NCBI GenBank assembly: GCA_015232315.1
Contig: JADFZZ010000011.1
Coordinates: 49,509 to 113,508 of the forward strand
DNA: 64,000 nucleotides
Origin: SAR324 cluster bacterium
Lineage (GTDB): Bacteria; SAR324; NAC60-12
Direction: 5' to 3'
A program made the translations under genes and the position numbers. Position 1 is the first letter of the stretch, and every line of letters starts with the position of its first letter. Below the pieces are notes generated by a model. The model worked only from the letters and a program-made list of their open reading frames with translations. It was not told the origin of the DNA and searched no databases. Below, piece by piece: positions 54,719-63,820 of the stretch.

Positions 54719-55060
54719 TCAATGTTTCAATGCTGCTGGTGTGACCGGGTCATGTTTGCTGCCACCAAGACAGTTTGGAGTTTCAAACTGTTGTGAGGAT
54801 CGGTTCCATTCCTCCAGGGTTTTTGCCTGAATCGCAAGCGCATGGATCTGCCCCGACATTTCCTCCGCAAGACAGGTGTAAACCTGCTGATGTCTGTCTT
54901 TCAGACGTTGTCCGGCAAACTTCTCAGAAACCACAATCACCTTGAAATGCGACTCTGAACCGGGAGGCACATGGTGTTTGTGACTTTCATTATGAACTTC
55001 CAGATGGGTGGGACTGAAATGATTTTTTAATTTTCCTTCAATTCTCTCTTGCACTCGCAT
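54719..55060 (-). CDS. bolA: BolA family protein
   Basis: 113 residues. The class II KH-like fold of BolA is visible: ERIEGKLKNHFSPTHLEVHN, SHFKVIVVSEKFAGQRLKDR with the conserved Arg-His region (DRHQQVY), then HALAIQAKTLEEW. The His residues (HKHHV) and invariant His after the RxKDRH motif are potential ligands when BolA binds a monothiol glutaredoxin through a [2Fe-2S] cluster. About 20 residues follow the usual end. It is probably monocistronic. Its role would be iron-sulfur handling or stress morphology. Confidence 0.92.
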   Translation of the reverse strand: MRVQERIEGKLKNHFSPTHLEVHNESHKHHVPPGSESHFKVIVVSEKFAGQRLKDRHQQVYTCLAEEMSGQIHALAIQAKTLEEWNRSSQQFETPNCLGGSKHDPVTPAALKH

Positions 55061-55191
55061 AAGCCTTTATTGTAAGGGATAAATGGTAAATGATTATTGA
55101 ATGTTTATTCACCAGATAAGGAAAAACAAGCTTTTTGATAACCTTGGCCAATTTGCTTGATCACCAACATTTCATGTAAGGATATCCTGCC

Positions 55192-56448
55192 ATGAGTCAA
55201 AACAGAAACATACTATTTGTGGATGATGAAGACAGCATCCGTGATGCCTACAAAACCATTCTCGCACCATCGCAACAACGCTCTTCCCGGCGGATGGCAC
55301 GTACCGGCGGAGGTTCTGAAAAACCGGAATATAATCTGTTTTTTGCGGAATCCGGAGAACGGGCTGTTGAAATTTTCAAGGAACAACTGGCAAAAGGTGA
55401 TCCCATCGGAATGGGATTTTTCGATATGATCATGCCGGGCGGCATTGATGGTGCGGAAACCATTAAACAGATCAGGCAGATTGATTCCAGGATCACCTGC
55501 GTGATTGTTACCGCATATGCGGACCGTGACCCGAAAGAGATCCGGGAGTTTTTTGACGATCAATCCATGTGGCTGTATCTGAACAAACCATTCAACGATG
55601 GTGAGATCAAGCAATTGGCCGCCAACATGATGCGTAGCTGGAATTTAAGACGGGAAGTTGAAGATTACAGCACCCATATGGAATCACTGGTCAAGCAACG
55701 AACTGAACAATTGAACGCGGAACTGGAAAAAGTGGCCATTGTCCAGCGAGATCTTTTGCCTCATCGTCTGCCCAAACATCCCAATCTGGAAGTCTCGGCC
55801 TACTACCAGACCTGTGTTGATCTTGGCGGTGGCGGTGATTATTATGATCTCATTGAATTGCCTGACAACAAGCTGGGGATTGCGGTGGCGGATGCCTCAG
55901 GACATGGTCCCAGTGCGGCTTGTATCATGGCAATCACCCGTGCGATGTTCCGGGATGTCGCCAAAACCGGCTCATCCCCGGGCACAGTCCTGGAACAAGT
56001 GAATGACAAAGTGGAAGGCAATTATCCAAGAGGAAATTTTGTGACCATTTTTTATGGAATTCTGGATTTGTTGACCGGTGAAATGGTGTCTGCCAACTCA
56101 GCCCATCCTTTTCCTGTGTATGGAAAAAAAGGGAAATTTGAGGTCATGGAAGGTCCAACCGGTATGATTCTGGGGATGTTCAACGGTGGGAAATATGAGG
56201 AAGCCCGACATAAACTTCAACCGGGAGACCATCTGCTGGTATTCACGGATGGCTTGGAAGAACACAAAAACGCGGAACGTGAAGAATTTGGTTATGAACG
56301 TATTTTGGCTACCTGTGCGGAATATGGGGATTTACCACCTCAGCAGTTTATTGAAAATATTGTGAAAACCGCTGACGCATTTAGACCTGATCTGCCACGC
56401 GAAGATGATTTTACTTTTGTAAATATTCGTTGGACTCCACAATCGTAA
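55192..56448 (+). CDS. Response regulator with SpoIIE/RsbU-type PP2C phosphatase output
   Basis: 418 residues. The receiver domain (1-150) has the acidic VDDEDS, phospho-acceptor Asp in GFFDMIMPGG and Lys in LNKPFND, plus an insert of about 25 residues after the first helix. A coiled coil (KQRTEQLNAELEKVAIVQRD) links to a PP2C domain: LGGGGDYYDL, VADASGHGPSAA and LLVFTDGLEEH hold the metal aspartates. Such proteins dephosphorylate STAS antagonists when the receiver is phosphorylated. A histidine kinase gene begins 14 bases downstream and is the obvious input. STAS substrates are encoded far upstream in this window. Confidence 0.94.
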   Translation: MSQNRNILFVDDEDSIRDAYKTILAPSQQRSSRRMARTGGGSEKPEYNLFFAESGERAVEIFKEQLAKGDPIGMGFFDMIMPGGIDGAETIKQIRQIDSRITCVIVTAYADRDPKEIREFFDDQSMWLYLNKPFNDGEIKQLAANMMRSWNLRREVEDYSTHMESLVKQRTEQLNAELEKVAIVQRDLLPHRLPKHPNLEVSAYYQTCVDLGGGGDYYDLIELPDNKLGIAVADASGHGPSAACIMAITRAMFRDVAKTGSSPGTVLEQVNDKVEGNYPRGNFVTIFYGILDLLTGEMVSANSAHPFPVYGKKGKFEVMEGPTGMILGMFNGGKYEEARHKLQPGDHLLVFTDGLEEHKNAEREEFGYERILATCAEYGDLPPQQFIENIVKTADAFRPDLPREDDFTFVNIRWTPQS

Positions 56449-56462
56449 CCAAAAGGTGAACA

Positions 56463-57386
56463 GTGACTGAACAAAACGTTTCTCTGGAACAGCAGATTGA
56501 AGCTCTGACTGAAGAAAACCAAAAGCTACGCCAGGTTATTGAGTCCAAGGACCATGAACTGAATTCGACCCTCCGTCTCGTTACCGCAGGCGAATCTGTA
56601 GCGATGATCGTGCATGAGGTGTTGAATCCCATCACCTCCATCATGTCGCGGCTTCAGTATCTCGTGGATGAAGAAAGTGATTTTCAACTGCTCAAGCTGA
56701 TCATTCATGAATGGCAGAAAGAATACAACCAGTCAGGATTGGATGGATTGATCAATTCCTTCCGGAAATGCGTGGAAGACAGTGATACGCCCTTGCTGGT
56801 GGAGGATCTGGACAATCTCGTCAAAGGTGTGGATGTCACCGACCAGTCTCTGGAATTCTTCCTCAAACAACTCAAACGGGTGATTCTCATCATCAACAAT
56901 CTGCGAGAACTTTCCCGTGTGGAAAGCAGTGTAGAGTCCATTGATATCAAAAGTCCGATTCTGATGGTCAGGGAATTGATGGAACATGGCCTGGAAAAAC
57001 GGCACATGACCATGGTTCTCGACTTGCAGCATCAGTCCAACATTATGATTGATGAAAACGAACTCGTCCAGGTTCTGCACAATCTTGCCAAAAATGGCAT
57101 GCAGGCCATGGAAAAAAATGGAGAAATCCGTATCACGACACGCCAGACGCCGGAACGGATGGAAATTCGGGTGATTGACAATGGTCCCGGTGTTCCTGCT
57201 GAAATTGCGCAAAAAATCTTTGGGAGCCGATTCACAACCAAAGGCAAACGTGAAGGCACTGGACTGGGATTGACGTTCAGTCAGCGAATGATGCAGAAAT
57301 ACAAAGGCGATATCGAACTGGAAAATCCCGGCGGAAATGGAGAAGGTGCTACGTTCTTGTGCTGGCTTCCCTTGAAATCGTCTTAG
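56463..57386 (+). CDS. Soluble histidine kinase paired with the upstream phosphatase-regulator
   Basis: 307 residues, GTG start with AAAGGTGA upstream. After a coiled coil (EQQIEALTEENQKLRQVI) comes an H-box variant, VHEVLNPITSIMS (H51), then a long helical insertion of about 110 residues before HATPase motifs VLHNLAKNGMQAM, DNGPGVP and GTGLGLTFS. There are no membrane, PAS or GAF segments, so stimulus detection must depend on another protein or on the insertion. The 14-base spacing suggests it phosphorylates the adjacent REC-PP2C protein. Its stop is four bases from that of the convergent LysR gene. Confidence 0.92.
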   Translation: MTEQNVSLEQQIEALTEENQKLRQVIESKDHELNSTLRLVTAGESVAMIVHEVLNPITSIMSRLQYLVDEESDFQLLKLIIHEWQKEYNQSGLDGLINSFRKCVEDSDTPLLVEDLDNLVKGVDVTDQSLEFFLKQLKRVILIINNLRELSRVESSVESIDIKSPILMVRELMEHGLEKRHMTMVLDLQHQSNIMIDENELVQVLHNLAKNGMQAMEKNGEIRITTRQTPERMEIRVIDNGPGVPAEIAQKIFGSRFTTKGKREGTGLGLTFSQRMMQKYKGDIELENPGGNGEGATFLCWLPLKSS

Positions 57387-57390
57387 GCGA

Positions 57391-58347
57391 TTACGCATGT
57401 GTAAATGTTGTCGGCACCGTCTCTATGGTTGACGAAATCAATTCATGAGGCTCTCCCATAATTGCGACCAACTGTTCGCGCATCCAGCGGTTTGCCGGAT
57501 CAAACTCCGCGGCACTGTGCCAGTACATAGCGATTTCCAGCCTGGCGGCTTCAACAGGAAACGGCCATTGTTTGAGCGGAAACCGTGAGGTGATAAAGTT
57601 GGCATAAAATTCCGGCACAGTCATGAGCATCGCTGTTTCAGCAACCACCATTGCCCCTGCCAGATAATTCTGGGCTCTGAGTCCAATCCTGCGTTTGAGC
57701 CCTAGCCTGCTCAGTTCAAAATCCTCCAGCCCGGGTCCGCTTTTTCTCGAAGAAACCAGCACATGACGATGTTCCAGATAGGTTTCCAGTGTGGGTGTGG
57801 AAAAAAACGGATGCTCCGGCCTAGCTAAAATCGCCAGACGACTTTGTGCGAGGGGACAACATTGAATTTCAGCTCCGACCGGAATCAGAACATCCAGCGC
57901 AAGATCCAGCGTCCCTGACATCAGTTCCCGTTCAAGATCCCTGCGCGAAATCCGGCAACTCACCAGATCCACTCCCGGGGCCTGAAGTTCAATGATATTC
58001 ATGAGTTTGGGCAGCGCTATGGCTTCCATGACAGTTCTCATTCCCAGAACAAAAAGTTTCCGTGCGTCAGCCGGATTGAAACGATTGGGTTGAGATAACG
58101 TCGTCTGAAGATTTTTCAGAGAACCACGAATGGAATGGATCAGATTTTTAGCAAGCGGAGTGGGTGCCATATTGTTGCCCACCCTGATAAACAACGGATC
58201 ATCAAACAGGGTCCTCAACCGGGCAAGGGCATGGCTGACTGCCGGTTGTGTCAAATGCAGGATATCAGCGGCCCGTGTGACATTGCTCTCTGAATAGATG
58301 GCGTCAAACACCACAAACAGGTTCAAATCGATATTTCGAATATGCAT
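57391..58347 (-). CDS. LysR-type transcriptional regulator
   Basis: 318 residues from the ATG at 58347; a TTG five codons upstream is less likely. The winged helix-turn-helix is FDAIYSESNVTRAADILHLT followed by QPAVSHALARLRTLFDDPLF, the most conserved LysR segment. The C-terminal co-inducer domain follows (FVLGMRTVMEAIALPKL, DLALDVLIPVG), most like the NodD/PcpR subgroup. It binds DNA as a tetramer and usually autoregulates. The nearest upstream gene on the same strand, the RibD-C reductase, ends 42 bases away, so it could be in one transcript or the target. The ligand is unknown. Confidence 0.92.
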   Translation of the reverse strand: MHIRNIDLNLFVVFDAIYSESNVTRAADILHLTQPAVSHALARLRTLFDDPLFIRVGNNMAPTPLAKNLIHSIRGSLKNLQTTLSQPNRFNPADARKLFVLGMRTVMEAIALPKLMNIIELQAPGVDLVSCRISRRDLERELMSGTLDLALDVLIPVGAEIQCCPLAQSRLAILARPEHPFFSTPTLETYLEHRHVLVSSRKSGPGLEDFELSRLGLKRRIGLRAQNYLAGAMVVAETAMLMTVPEFYANFITSRFPLKQWPFPVEAARLEIAMYWHSAAEFDPANRWMREQLVAIMGEPHELISSTIETVPTTFTHA

Positions 58348-58389
58348 AATGGTGTCGCTCAAATGTACTGTTCAAATACCTGTTTTCAT

Positions 58390-58938
58390 TCAGCGCTTTG
58401 TGGGCAAGGCATATCTGCTTTGAACAAAACCGCTATCAAACGAACGGGTTTCAATATGTTTCAACGGCAAATCTTTTTCGATAGCCCCAAACAGGGGAAT
58501 ACCACTGCCAATCAGGACTGGAACTCGAGTGATGGTGATTTCATGAATGAGTCCAGCTCTGAGAAAGCCCTGAATGGTACTGCCGCCATCCACATAAATA
58601 TGTTTTGCCCCTGAGGTTCTCAATTCCTGGAACAGTTCTGCGGGCGATGCGGATTTCAACTCTACGGTTTGCGGCAATGTTTCTGATATTTGTGCGAGTG
58701 TTTTACTGAGCACAACAACACGTTTGGTTCCATATGGCCACTGGCCAAAAGAAAGTACCATTTCATAGGTTTTGCGACCCATCACCAGAACATCCACAGA
58801 ATCCATAAATTTCTGGAATCCATAATCTTCAGAGTTATTCTCATGATTCCCGTCACTTCCCGGTAACCAGTCCAGGCTACCATTGTTCCGGGCAATAAAA
58901 CCATCAAGACTGGTTGCGATGTATACCGAGGCTTTCAT
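58390..58938 (-). CDS. Dihydrofolate reductase family protein (RibD C-terminal domain type)
   Basis: 182 residues. The start MKASVYIATSLDGFIARNNG and the downstream KFMDSVDVLVMGRKTYEMVL and KHIYVDGGSTIQGFLRAGLI are the NADPH- and substrate-site motifs of RibD-C/YwjB-type reductases. True DHFR activity is not implied; most members reduce other small substrates. The gene begins three bases after a fragmentary reading frame (58942-59084). It precedes the LysR gene on the same strand, which may regulate it. Confidence 0.85.
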   Translation of the reverse strand: MKASVYIATSLDGFIARNNGSLDWLPGSDGNHENNSEDYGFQKFMDSVDVLVMGRKTYEMVLSFGQWPYGTKRVVVLSKTLAQISETLPQTVELKSASPAELFQELRTSGAKHIYVDGGSTIQGFLRAGLIHEITITRVPVLIGSGIPLFGAIEKDLPLKHIETRSFDSGFVQSRYALPTKR

Positions 58939-58941
58939 AGA

Positions 58942-59084
58942 TTAAACCTTGTGCGATAAGTTGAGATTGACCATTGCATGCTGATACGGGTCAACAATGA
59001 TCTGCATATTTCCTGAACGCTCCTCATGCTTTGGGGATTGCGCGATAAAATCAAGATATACTTGGGATGAGAAATCTGGAATTT
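58942..59084 (-). pseudogene. 3' remnant of an unknown gene, cut by a REP element
   Basis: The minus frame reads about 47 codons (FSSQVYLDFIAQSPKHEERS and onward to NLNLSHKV) and ends in TAA three bases before the reductase ATG, the spacing of a coupled operon pair. Upstream it runs straight into a TGTCAT-ended REP element, whose translation is meaningless, and no start can be found. It may be the tail of a gene destroyed by the insertion, or chance. I cannot name the family. Confidence 0.3.
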
Positions 59085-59152
59085 TGTCATTCCGGGCGTA
59101 GCGAGGAATCTTGACCTGTGGCATAAGATCCTTCACTGCGTTCAGGATGACA
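59085..59152. repeat. REP-like element with TGTCAT / ATGACA ends
   Basis: A 68-base unit with terminal inverted repeats and two internal half-palindromes (ATTCC...GGAAT and AGATCCT...AGGAT type). It belongs to the widespread class whose ends read TGTCATTCC and GGATGACA. It shares these ends with 63758-63820. The remainder of the gap up to 59308 contains the serA promoter and nothing else I recognise. Confidence 0.75.
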
Positions 59153-59210
59153 GAAACCAAAAGTTTCACCCGTTCACAGGATACGTTCAATCAGACACAC
59201 GCTTTATATT

Positions 59211-59240
59211 TTGACTCGTACCAGAATTGTTTTGTATCCT
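59211..59240 (+). promoter_or_regulatory. Probable sigma70-type promoter of serA
   Basis: TTGACT (59211-59216) and TATCCT (59235-59240) are 18 bases apart and about 70 bases before the serA start, oriented toward it. The preceding region is AT-rich (CTTTATATT). There is no sign of an operator. Confidence 0.45.
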
Positions 59241-59308
59241 GTGCGCTAGTTTTTTACCAGGCCAGATTTCAAATCTCTCAAGTCTAACCCCTTTAACTTT
59301 GAAATAAT

Positions 59309-60889
59309 ATGTATCAGGTATTGATTACAGGCGCCATTCATCCTACAGGACTGGATGCCTTAGGCCGGGAATCTGATTTACAGATCGACTATCGGCCCGA
59401 TTGTCCATTCGAACAGGTGATGGACATTATTGAACATTATCACTGCATCATCAGTCGCTCTGAAACTCCCATCACCCGTGAATTGATTGACAGGGGAACC
59501 AATCTTAAAGTCATCGCACGGGCCGCAGTGGGTATCGGCAATATTGATGTTGAGTATGCCACTGAAAAAGGAATTCTGGTGATCAATACGCCGGGAAAAA
59601 ACACAAACTCCGCAGCCGAACTGACGGTAGCGCTGCTGCTGGCAACCACCAGAAATGTGATTCCCGCTCATGAAAACATGCAGCAACTCAAGTGGGATCG
59701 CCACCGCTTCAACGGAACTGAGTTGATGGGGAAAACGATCGGAATTGTTGGACTTGGGAATGTCGGACATCGTGTGGCACAATTTGCCAGAGGCTTTGAC
59801 ATGAAAGTTCTGGCCTATGATCCCTATATCGCTGATGAAGTATTTGAGCGGCATCATGTTCAGAAAACCGATTGGGAAACCCTGATTTCGACCGCGGACA
59901 TCATTTCGGTTCATACTCCGAAAAATAAGGAAACCACCGGAATGATCAGTGGAAACAGCATTTCAAAAATGAAACAGGGAGTGATCCTGCTCAACCTGGC
60001 CCGGGGTGGAATTATTGACGAAACCGCCTTGCTGGATGGCCTCCGGTCTGGCCACGTAAGTGCCGCCGGTATTGATACATGGGATGTGGAACCTCCCAAA
60101 AAAAATCCTTTCCGGGAATTTCCTCAAGTGGTCATGACCCCGCACATTGGCGCTTCAACAACTGAAGCCCAGATTCGCATTGCGGAATCCATGGCCTCTC
60201 AGGTGCCGAGAGCTTTACGTGGTGAAGTGGTGGATTATCCAGTCAACATGCCGCAGATCCGTATGCTTCAGGGCAACCTGATGACAGCCTATACGGTATT
60301 GGCCGAAAAGCTTGGATCGTTTGCGGCGCAGTCCGTTGATTTTGCGCCGACACTTCTGGAAATGAAATATCGGGGAACACTGGCCAAAGAAGATTGCTCC
60401 TTGCTCAAACTGGCTTTCTTGAAAGGCTATCTGAAACATAGCCACGATTATGTGAGCTATGTGAACGCGGAACAACGTGCGGAAAGTGTCGGGCTGCGGA
60501 TTGAGGAAGAACCCGATACGGGCTTCACCGATTACGAAAGCGCGCTCAAATGTACCTTATCCTGCCAGGAACATGTCTTCAAAATAGGTGGTGTCGTGTT
60601 CAGCGGACCCCATCCACGTATCACGCTGGTCAATGATTTTGTTTTTGAAATCAATCCCGAAGGAACAATCCTTGTGACCTCAAATCTCGATCGTCCGGGA
60701 ATGATTGGACTGATTGGAACCTTTTTGGGCCAGCACAATATCAATATCAACCAGTTCGAGCTTTCACGGAGTCGCCGGGGAGGTGAGGCAATGGCACTAA
60801 TTCTTGTGGATGAGGATGTGCCGGAATCCCTGGTTCAGGAACTTTCACGGCAAACCAACATGACCGGTGTTAAAAAAATCACGCTATAA
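59309..60889 (+). CDS. serA: D-3-phosphoglycerate dehydrogenase, long form
   Basis: 526 residues, the length of the type I enzymes of mycobacteria and plants rather than the 410 of E. coli. The Rossmann motif is GIVGLGNVGHRVAQFA; catalytic residues are the Arg in NLARGGIIDE, the Glu of the EPP motif after DTWDV, and the His of TPHIGAST. An intervening domain (about 320-450) and a C-terminal ACT domain (TSNLDRPGMIGLIGTFLG) should confer serine feedback control. It oxidises 3-phosphoglycerate to start serine synthesis. The topoisomerase gene begins 18 bases downstream, so both may share the promoter at 59211-59240. Serine also feeds the CysE/CysK pair in this window. Confidence 0.96.
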   Translation: MYQVLITGAIHPTGLDALGRESDLQIDYRPDCPFEQVMDIIEHYHCIISRSETPITRELIDRGTNLKVIARAAVGIGNIDVEYATEKGILVINTPGKNTNSAAELTVALLLATTRNVIPAHENMQQLKWDRHRFNGTELMGKTIGIVGLGNVGHRVAQFARGFDMKVLAYDPYIADEVFERHHVQKTDWETLISTADIISVHTPKNKETTGMISGNSISKMKQGVILLNLARGGIIDETALLDGLRSGHVSAAGIDTWDVEPPKKNPFREFPQVVMTPHIGASTTEAQIRIAESMASQVPRALRGEVVDYPVNMPQIRMLQGNLMTAYTVLAEKLGSFAAQSVDFAPTLLEMKYRGTLAKEDCSLLKLAFLKGYLKHSHDYVSYVNAEQRAESVGLRIEEEPDTGFTDYESALKCTLSCQEHVFKIGGVVFSGPHPRITLVNDFVFEINPEGTILVTSNLDRPGMIGLIGTFLGQHNININQFELSRSRRGGEAMALILVDEDVPESLVQELSRQTNMTGVKKITL

Positions 60890-60907
60890 TTTTCAGGAAA
60901 ACTCACC

Positions 60908-62839
60908 ATGCGTTACTTAAAACCTCTGATGGATCAGAACTTTCTGGAATATGCCTCCTATGTCATCAAGGATAGGGCCATTCCAGATATTGAAGATGGA
61001 TTAAAGCCGGTACAACGGCGTATTCTTTATACCATGATGAAAATGGATGACGGCAAATTCAATAAAGTTGCCAACGTCATCGGTGAATGTATGAAGTTGC
61101 ATCCTCATGGCGATGCGTCAATTGGCTCTGCGCTGGTAGTCCTGGCGAACAAGGAATACTTTATTGAAAAGCAGGGAAATTTTGGCAATATTTTTACGGG
61201 AGATCCAGCCTCTGCCGCACGGTATATCGAAGCCAGACTGACGCCTTTGGCCAAGGAAGTGCTGTTTCAGGATGAATTGACCCAGTTTGTTGAAAGCTAC
61301 GATGGCCGCAACAAGGAACCCGTAACACTGCCCTGTAAAATTCCGGCAACACTGCTTCTGGGGGCTGAAGGCATTGCGGTGGGAATGTCAACACGCATTC
61401 TGCCCCACAATTTTTGCGAAGTGCTTGAAGCTCAGATCGCGCATTTGCAGGGCAAACCATTTGCGCTCTATCCTGATTTTCAGACAGGTGGAGAGATGGA
61501 TGTTTCCGCATATCAGGAGGGTTCAGGCAAAATAAGGGTGCGGGCCATGATTGAGGTGGTAGATGACAAAACACTGGTCATTCGTGAAGTCCCGTTTGGT
61601 GTGACGACAGAAGCACTGATTCAATCTGTTCAGGAAGCTGTCAACAAGGGGAAATTTAAATTGTCATCTATCAACGACTTCACCACCGACCAGGTTGAAA
61701 TTGAATTAAAAACAGGCCGGACCGGGGCCGCGGCCAGTCTGCTGAAACCGCTTTACGCCTTCACGCTGTGTGAAGTTTCTATCACAGTGAACCTGCTGGT
61801 GATTCAAAATAATCAACCTGTGCAGATATCCGTGTCTGATGTTTTGAAATACAACACGGATCAGTTGCTGAAAATTTTGGAACAGGAACTGCGGTTGTCA
61901 CTCAAACGTACCCGCCTGCAATGGCACCACAAACGCCTCGAAATGTATTTCATCAGTCAAAAGATCTATCAGAAACTTGAGAAGTGTGAAACTTACGAAG
62001 AGGTTGTTGAAACGGTCTGGACTTCGCTGAAACCACTCCAGAAAGAACTTGAACAGGAAATTACCCGTGAAGACGCGGAAAAACTGCTTTCCATCCAGAT
62101 CAAACGATTGTCAAAATTTGATATCCAGCACAATCAGCAGGAACTTGAAAAACTGGCACAGACCATTGACTCGCTGGAAAAATCACTGCGTGATGTCAAA
62201 CAATACACCATCAATTATCTCAAACAACTTCTCAAACAGTATGGGAAGGATTATCCGCGGAAAACCAGAATTGAAAAATTCGCGTCGGTTCAGCTTCGTG
62301 AAATTGCGGCTGTTGATCTCAAGGTTGGCTGGGATACAAAGGAAGGATATCTTGGCACAGAAATCAAAACAGACTCCTCTATTCTTTGTTCGTCCTATGA
62401 CCGGTTGATCATTTTTTTCAAGGATGGCCGGTACAAAATTGTGCGTATCCCTGAAAAAATGTTTTTAGGCAAAGATGTGATGTTAGTGGAAAAACTCGAT
62501 CCCGCATTGGTCTATAACCTGGTTTACTATGCCTCGGACAATCAGATCTGCTATGCGAAACGGTTTCATGTGGAAAAATATATTCTGGACAAGGATTATC
62601 ACCTGTTTGACGTCCAAAAAGGTGCTGGCGTCGTTCACTTCAGCAAGGGTAGCGGTATAATGCTTGAAGTATTTTTGGTCCAGAATGCCAGGTCGCGTAA
62701 AACCAGGGAACTGTTTTCTCTGGATGAACAACCTGTCAAAGCCATCACAGCTCGCGGAAATCGTGTTTCACCAAAGCCGGTTGCCAAAGTGAAACCCACC
62801 AATCAAGTGAACAACAATCCACAACCCAACCTGGTGTGA
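60908..62839 (+). CDS. parC: DNA topoisomerase IV subunit A, short C-terminal domain
   Basis: 643 residues, about 100 shorter than E. coli ParC. The winged-helix and tower parts are intact: DGLKPVQRRILYTMMKM, KLHPHGDASIGSALVV and the catalytic Tyr106 in SAARYIEARLT. The C-terminal domain is reduced, with a few blades (YLGTEIKTDSSILCSSYDRL, RYKIVRIPEKMFLGKD) and a short basic tail rich in Pro/Lys. There is no GyrA-box, so it is not gyrase. It cuts and passes DNA duplexes with ParE to unlink chromosomes. parE is not adjacent. It follows serA by 18 bases. Confidence 0.9.
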   Translation: MRYLKPLMDQNFLEYASYVIKDRAIPDIEDGLKPVQRRILYTMMKMDDGKFNKVANVIGECMKLHPHGDASIGSALVVLANKEYFIEKQGNFGNIFTGDPASAARYIEARLTPLAKEVLFQDELTQFVESYDGRNKEPVTLPCKIPATLLLGAEGIAVGMSTRILPHNFCEVLEAQIAHLQGKPFALYPDFQTGGEMDVSAYQEGSGKIRVRAMIEVVDDKTLVIREVPFGVTTEALIQSVQEAVNKGKFKLSSINDFTTDQVEIELKTGRTGAAASLLKPLYAFTLCEVSITVNLLVIQNNQPVQISVSDVLKYNTDQLLKILEQELRLSLKRTRLQWHHKRLEMYFISQKIYQKLEKCETYEEVVETVWTSLKPLQKELEQEITREDAEKLLSIQIKRLSKFDIQHNQQELEKLAQTIDSLEKSLRDVKQYTINYLKQLLKQYGKDYPRKTRIEKFASVQLREIAAVDLKVGWDTKEGYLGTEIKTDSSILCSSYDRLIIFFKDGRYKIVRIPEKMFLGKDVMLVEKLDPALVYNLVYYASDNQICYAKRFHVEKYILDKDYHLFDVQKGAGVVHFSKGSGIMLEVFLVQNARSRKTRELFSLDEQPVKAITARGNRVSPKPVAKVKPTNQVNNNPQPNLV

Positions 62840-63223
62840 CATAAATCTTGGGGAAAACGACTGTGACAATGGTTGCAATTCCCCTTGGCCGTGTATTATC
62901 TGTGGTATATGACCTGAAAAACATAACATAACATAACAAATTGGGCGATTTATTATGATGATCTAACATTTATTAACAAATGCCTCAAAAACAACCCTTC
63001 ATTATATCATATTGTAACATTTCCACTTGTGACAGCCTACCTGATTTTATCAGCGATGAACATCCACACGCCAATTCATTGAAATGATTTGATAATAATA
63101 TATTTTCAGCATGGCATGTTTTTCGCAGTTTATGGATTAAACAAATATTGATGGAATTTGAGCCATCATAACTCGCCTGGCGATAAGGGGACAATGATCA
63201 GGCCTAACCTATACGAGGTTCCC
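62840..63223. other. AT-rich gap between parC and the CBS protein
   Basis: It holds three and a half ACATA units near 62925-62940 and a loose GGGGAA / TTCCCC pairing at about 62854-62886. Otherwise it has no ORF, terminator with T-tract or repeat family I can support. The CBS reading frame is open from 63158, so part may be leader. Confidence 0.4.
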
Positions 63224-63658
63224 ATGCTGGTAAAAGACATTATGAAATCTGAGGTTTACTCTCTTTATGCTGACCAGACCATTGAGTTGGCGGATGCCTG
63301 GATGAAAAAATATGGCATTCGGCACCTCCCTGTCGTGGATACCGGAAAGCGCGTGATTGGCGTCATGAGTCGTTCGGATCTGGACAAACTGCGTGTTTTT
63401 GCACAATTGAAAACAAACGAGATCAGCAAGTTTGCAAACAACACAAATTGTGTCTGTGATTTCATGAAACAGGATGTCATCACTGTTTCCCCGGAATGTT
63501 CTGTGGAAGAAGCCGCCCAGATTCTGTGGGAAAATAAATTCGGGTGTTTACCAGTGGAATCTAATGGGAAATTGATCGGTATTGTCACTCAATCCGATTT
63601 TCTGAAACTGATCTTTTCATCCTGCCTAAACACAACCCCCATCTATCACGTAGCCTGA
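63224..63658 (+). CDS. CBS-domain pair protein
   Basis: 144 residues from the ATG at 63224 (GAGG five bases upstream, giving the family-typical start MLVKDIMKSEVYSLY). An ATG at 63194 with AAGGGG would add ten residues. Two CBS motifs are clear: WMKKYGIRHLPVVDTGKRVI and FGCLPVESNGKLIGIVTQSD. Paired CBS domains bind adenosine nucleotides and usually regulate a partner. No enzymatic domain is attached, so it is a stand-alone sensor with unknown partner. Confidence 0.9.
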   Translation: MLVKDIMKSEVYSLYADQTIELADAWMKKYGIRHLPVVDTGKRVIGVMSRSDLDKLRVFAQLKTNEISKFANNTNCVCDFMKQDVITVSPECSVEEAAQILWENKFGCLPVESNGKLIGIVTQSDFLKLIFSSCLNTTPIYHVA

Positions 63659-63757
63659 CCAATGCACGCAACTCCTGTCAATGGAGTTGCTCTGTTCCTG
63701 AAATAATTATTTTCTGCTGTAATTAATTTGGTGATGAAATCCTGTGGCTCGCCACGA

Positions 63758-63820
63758 TGTCATCCCCGTGAAAACGGGGATGAGTGCGCCGATGGATTCC
63801 GTATCAAGCACGGAATGACA
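63758..63820. repeat. Second TGTCAT-ended REP element
   Basis: A 63-base unit with TGTCAT / ATGACA ends, a perfect hairpin CATCCCCGT-GAAA-ACGGGGATG and a second weaker one (ATTCCGT / ACGGAAT). It matches 59085-59152 in ends and plan. The final gap 63659-64000 otherwise has only a 38-codon frame (63882-63998) without a ribosome-binding site. Confidence 0.78.
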
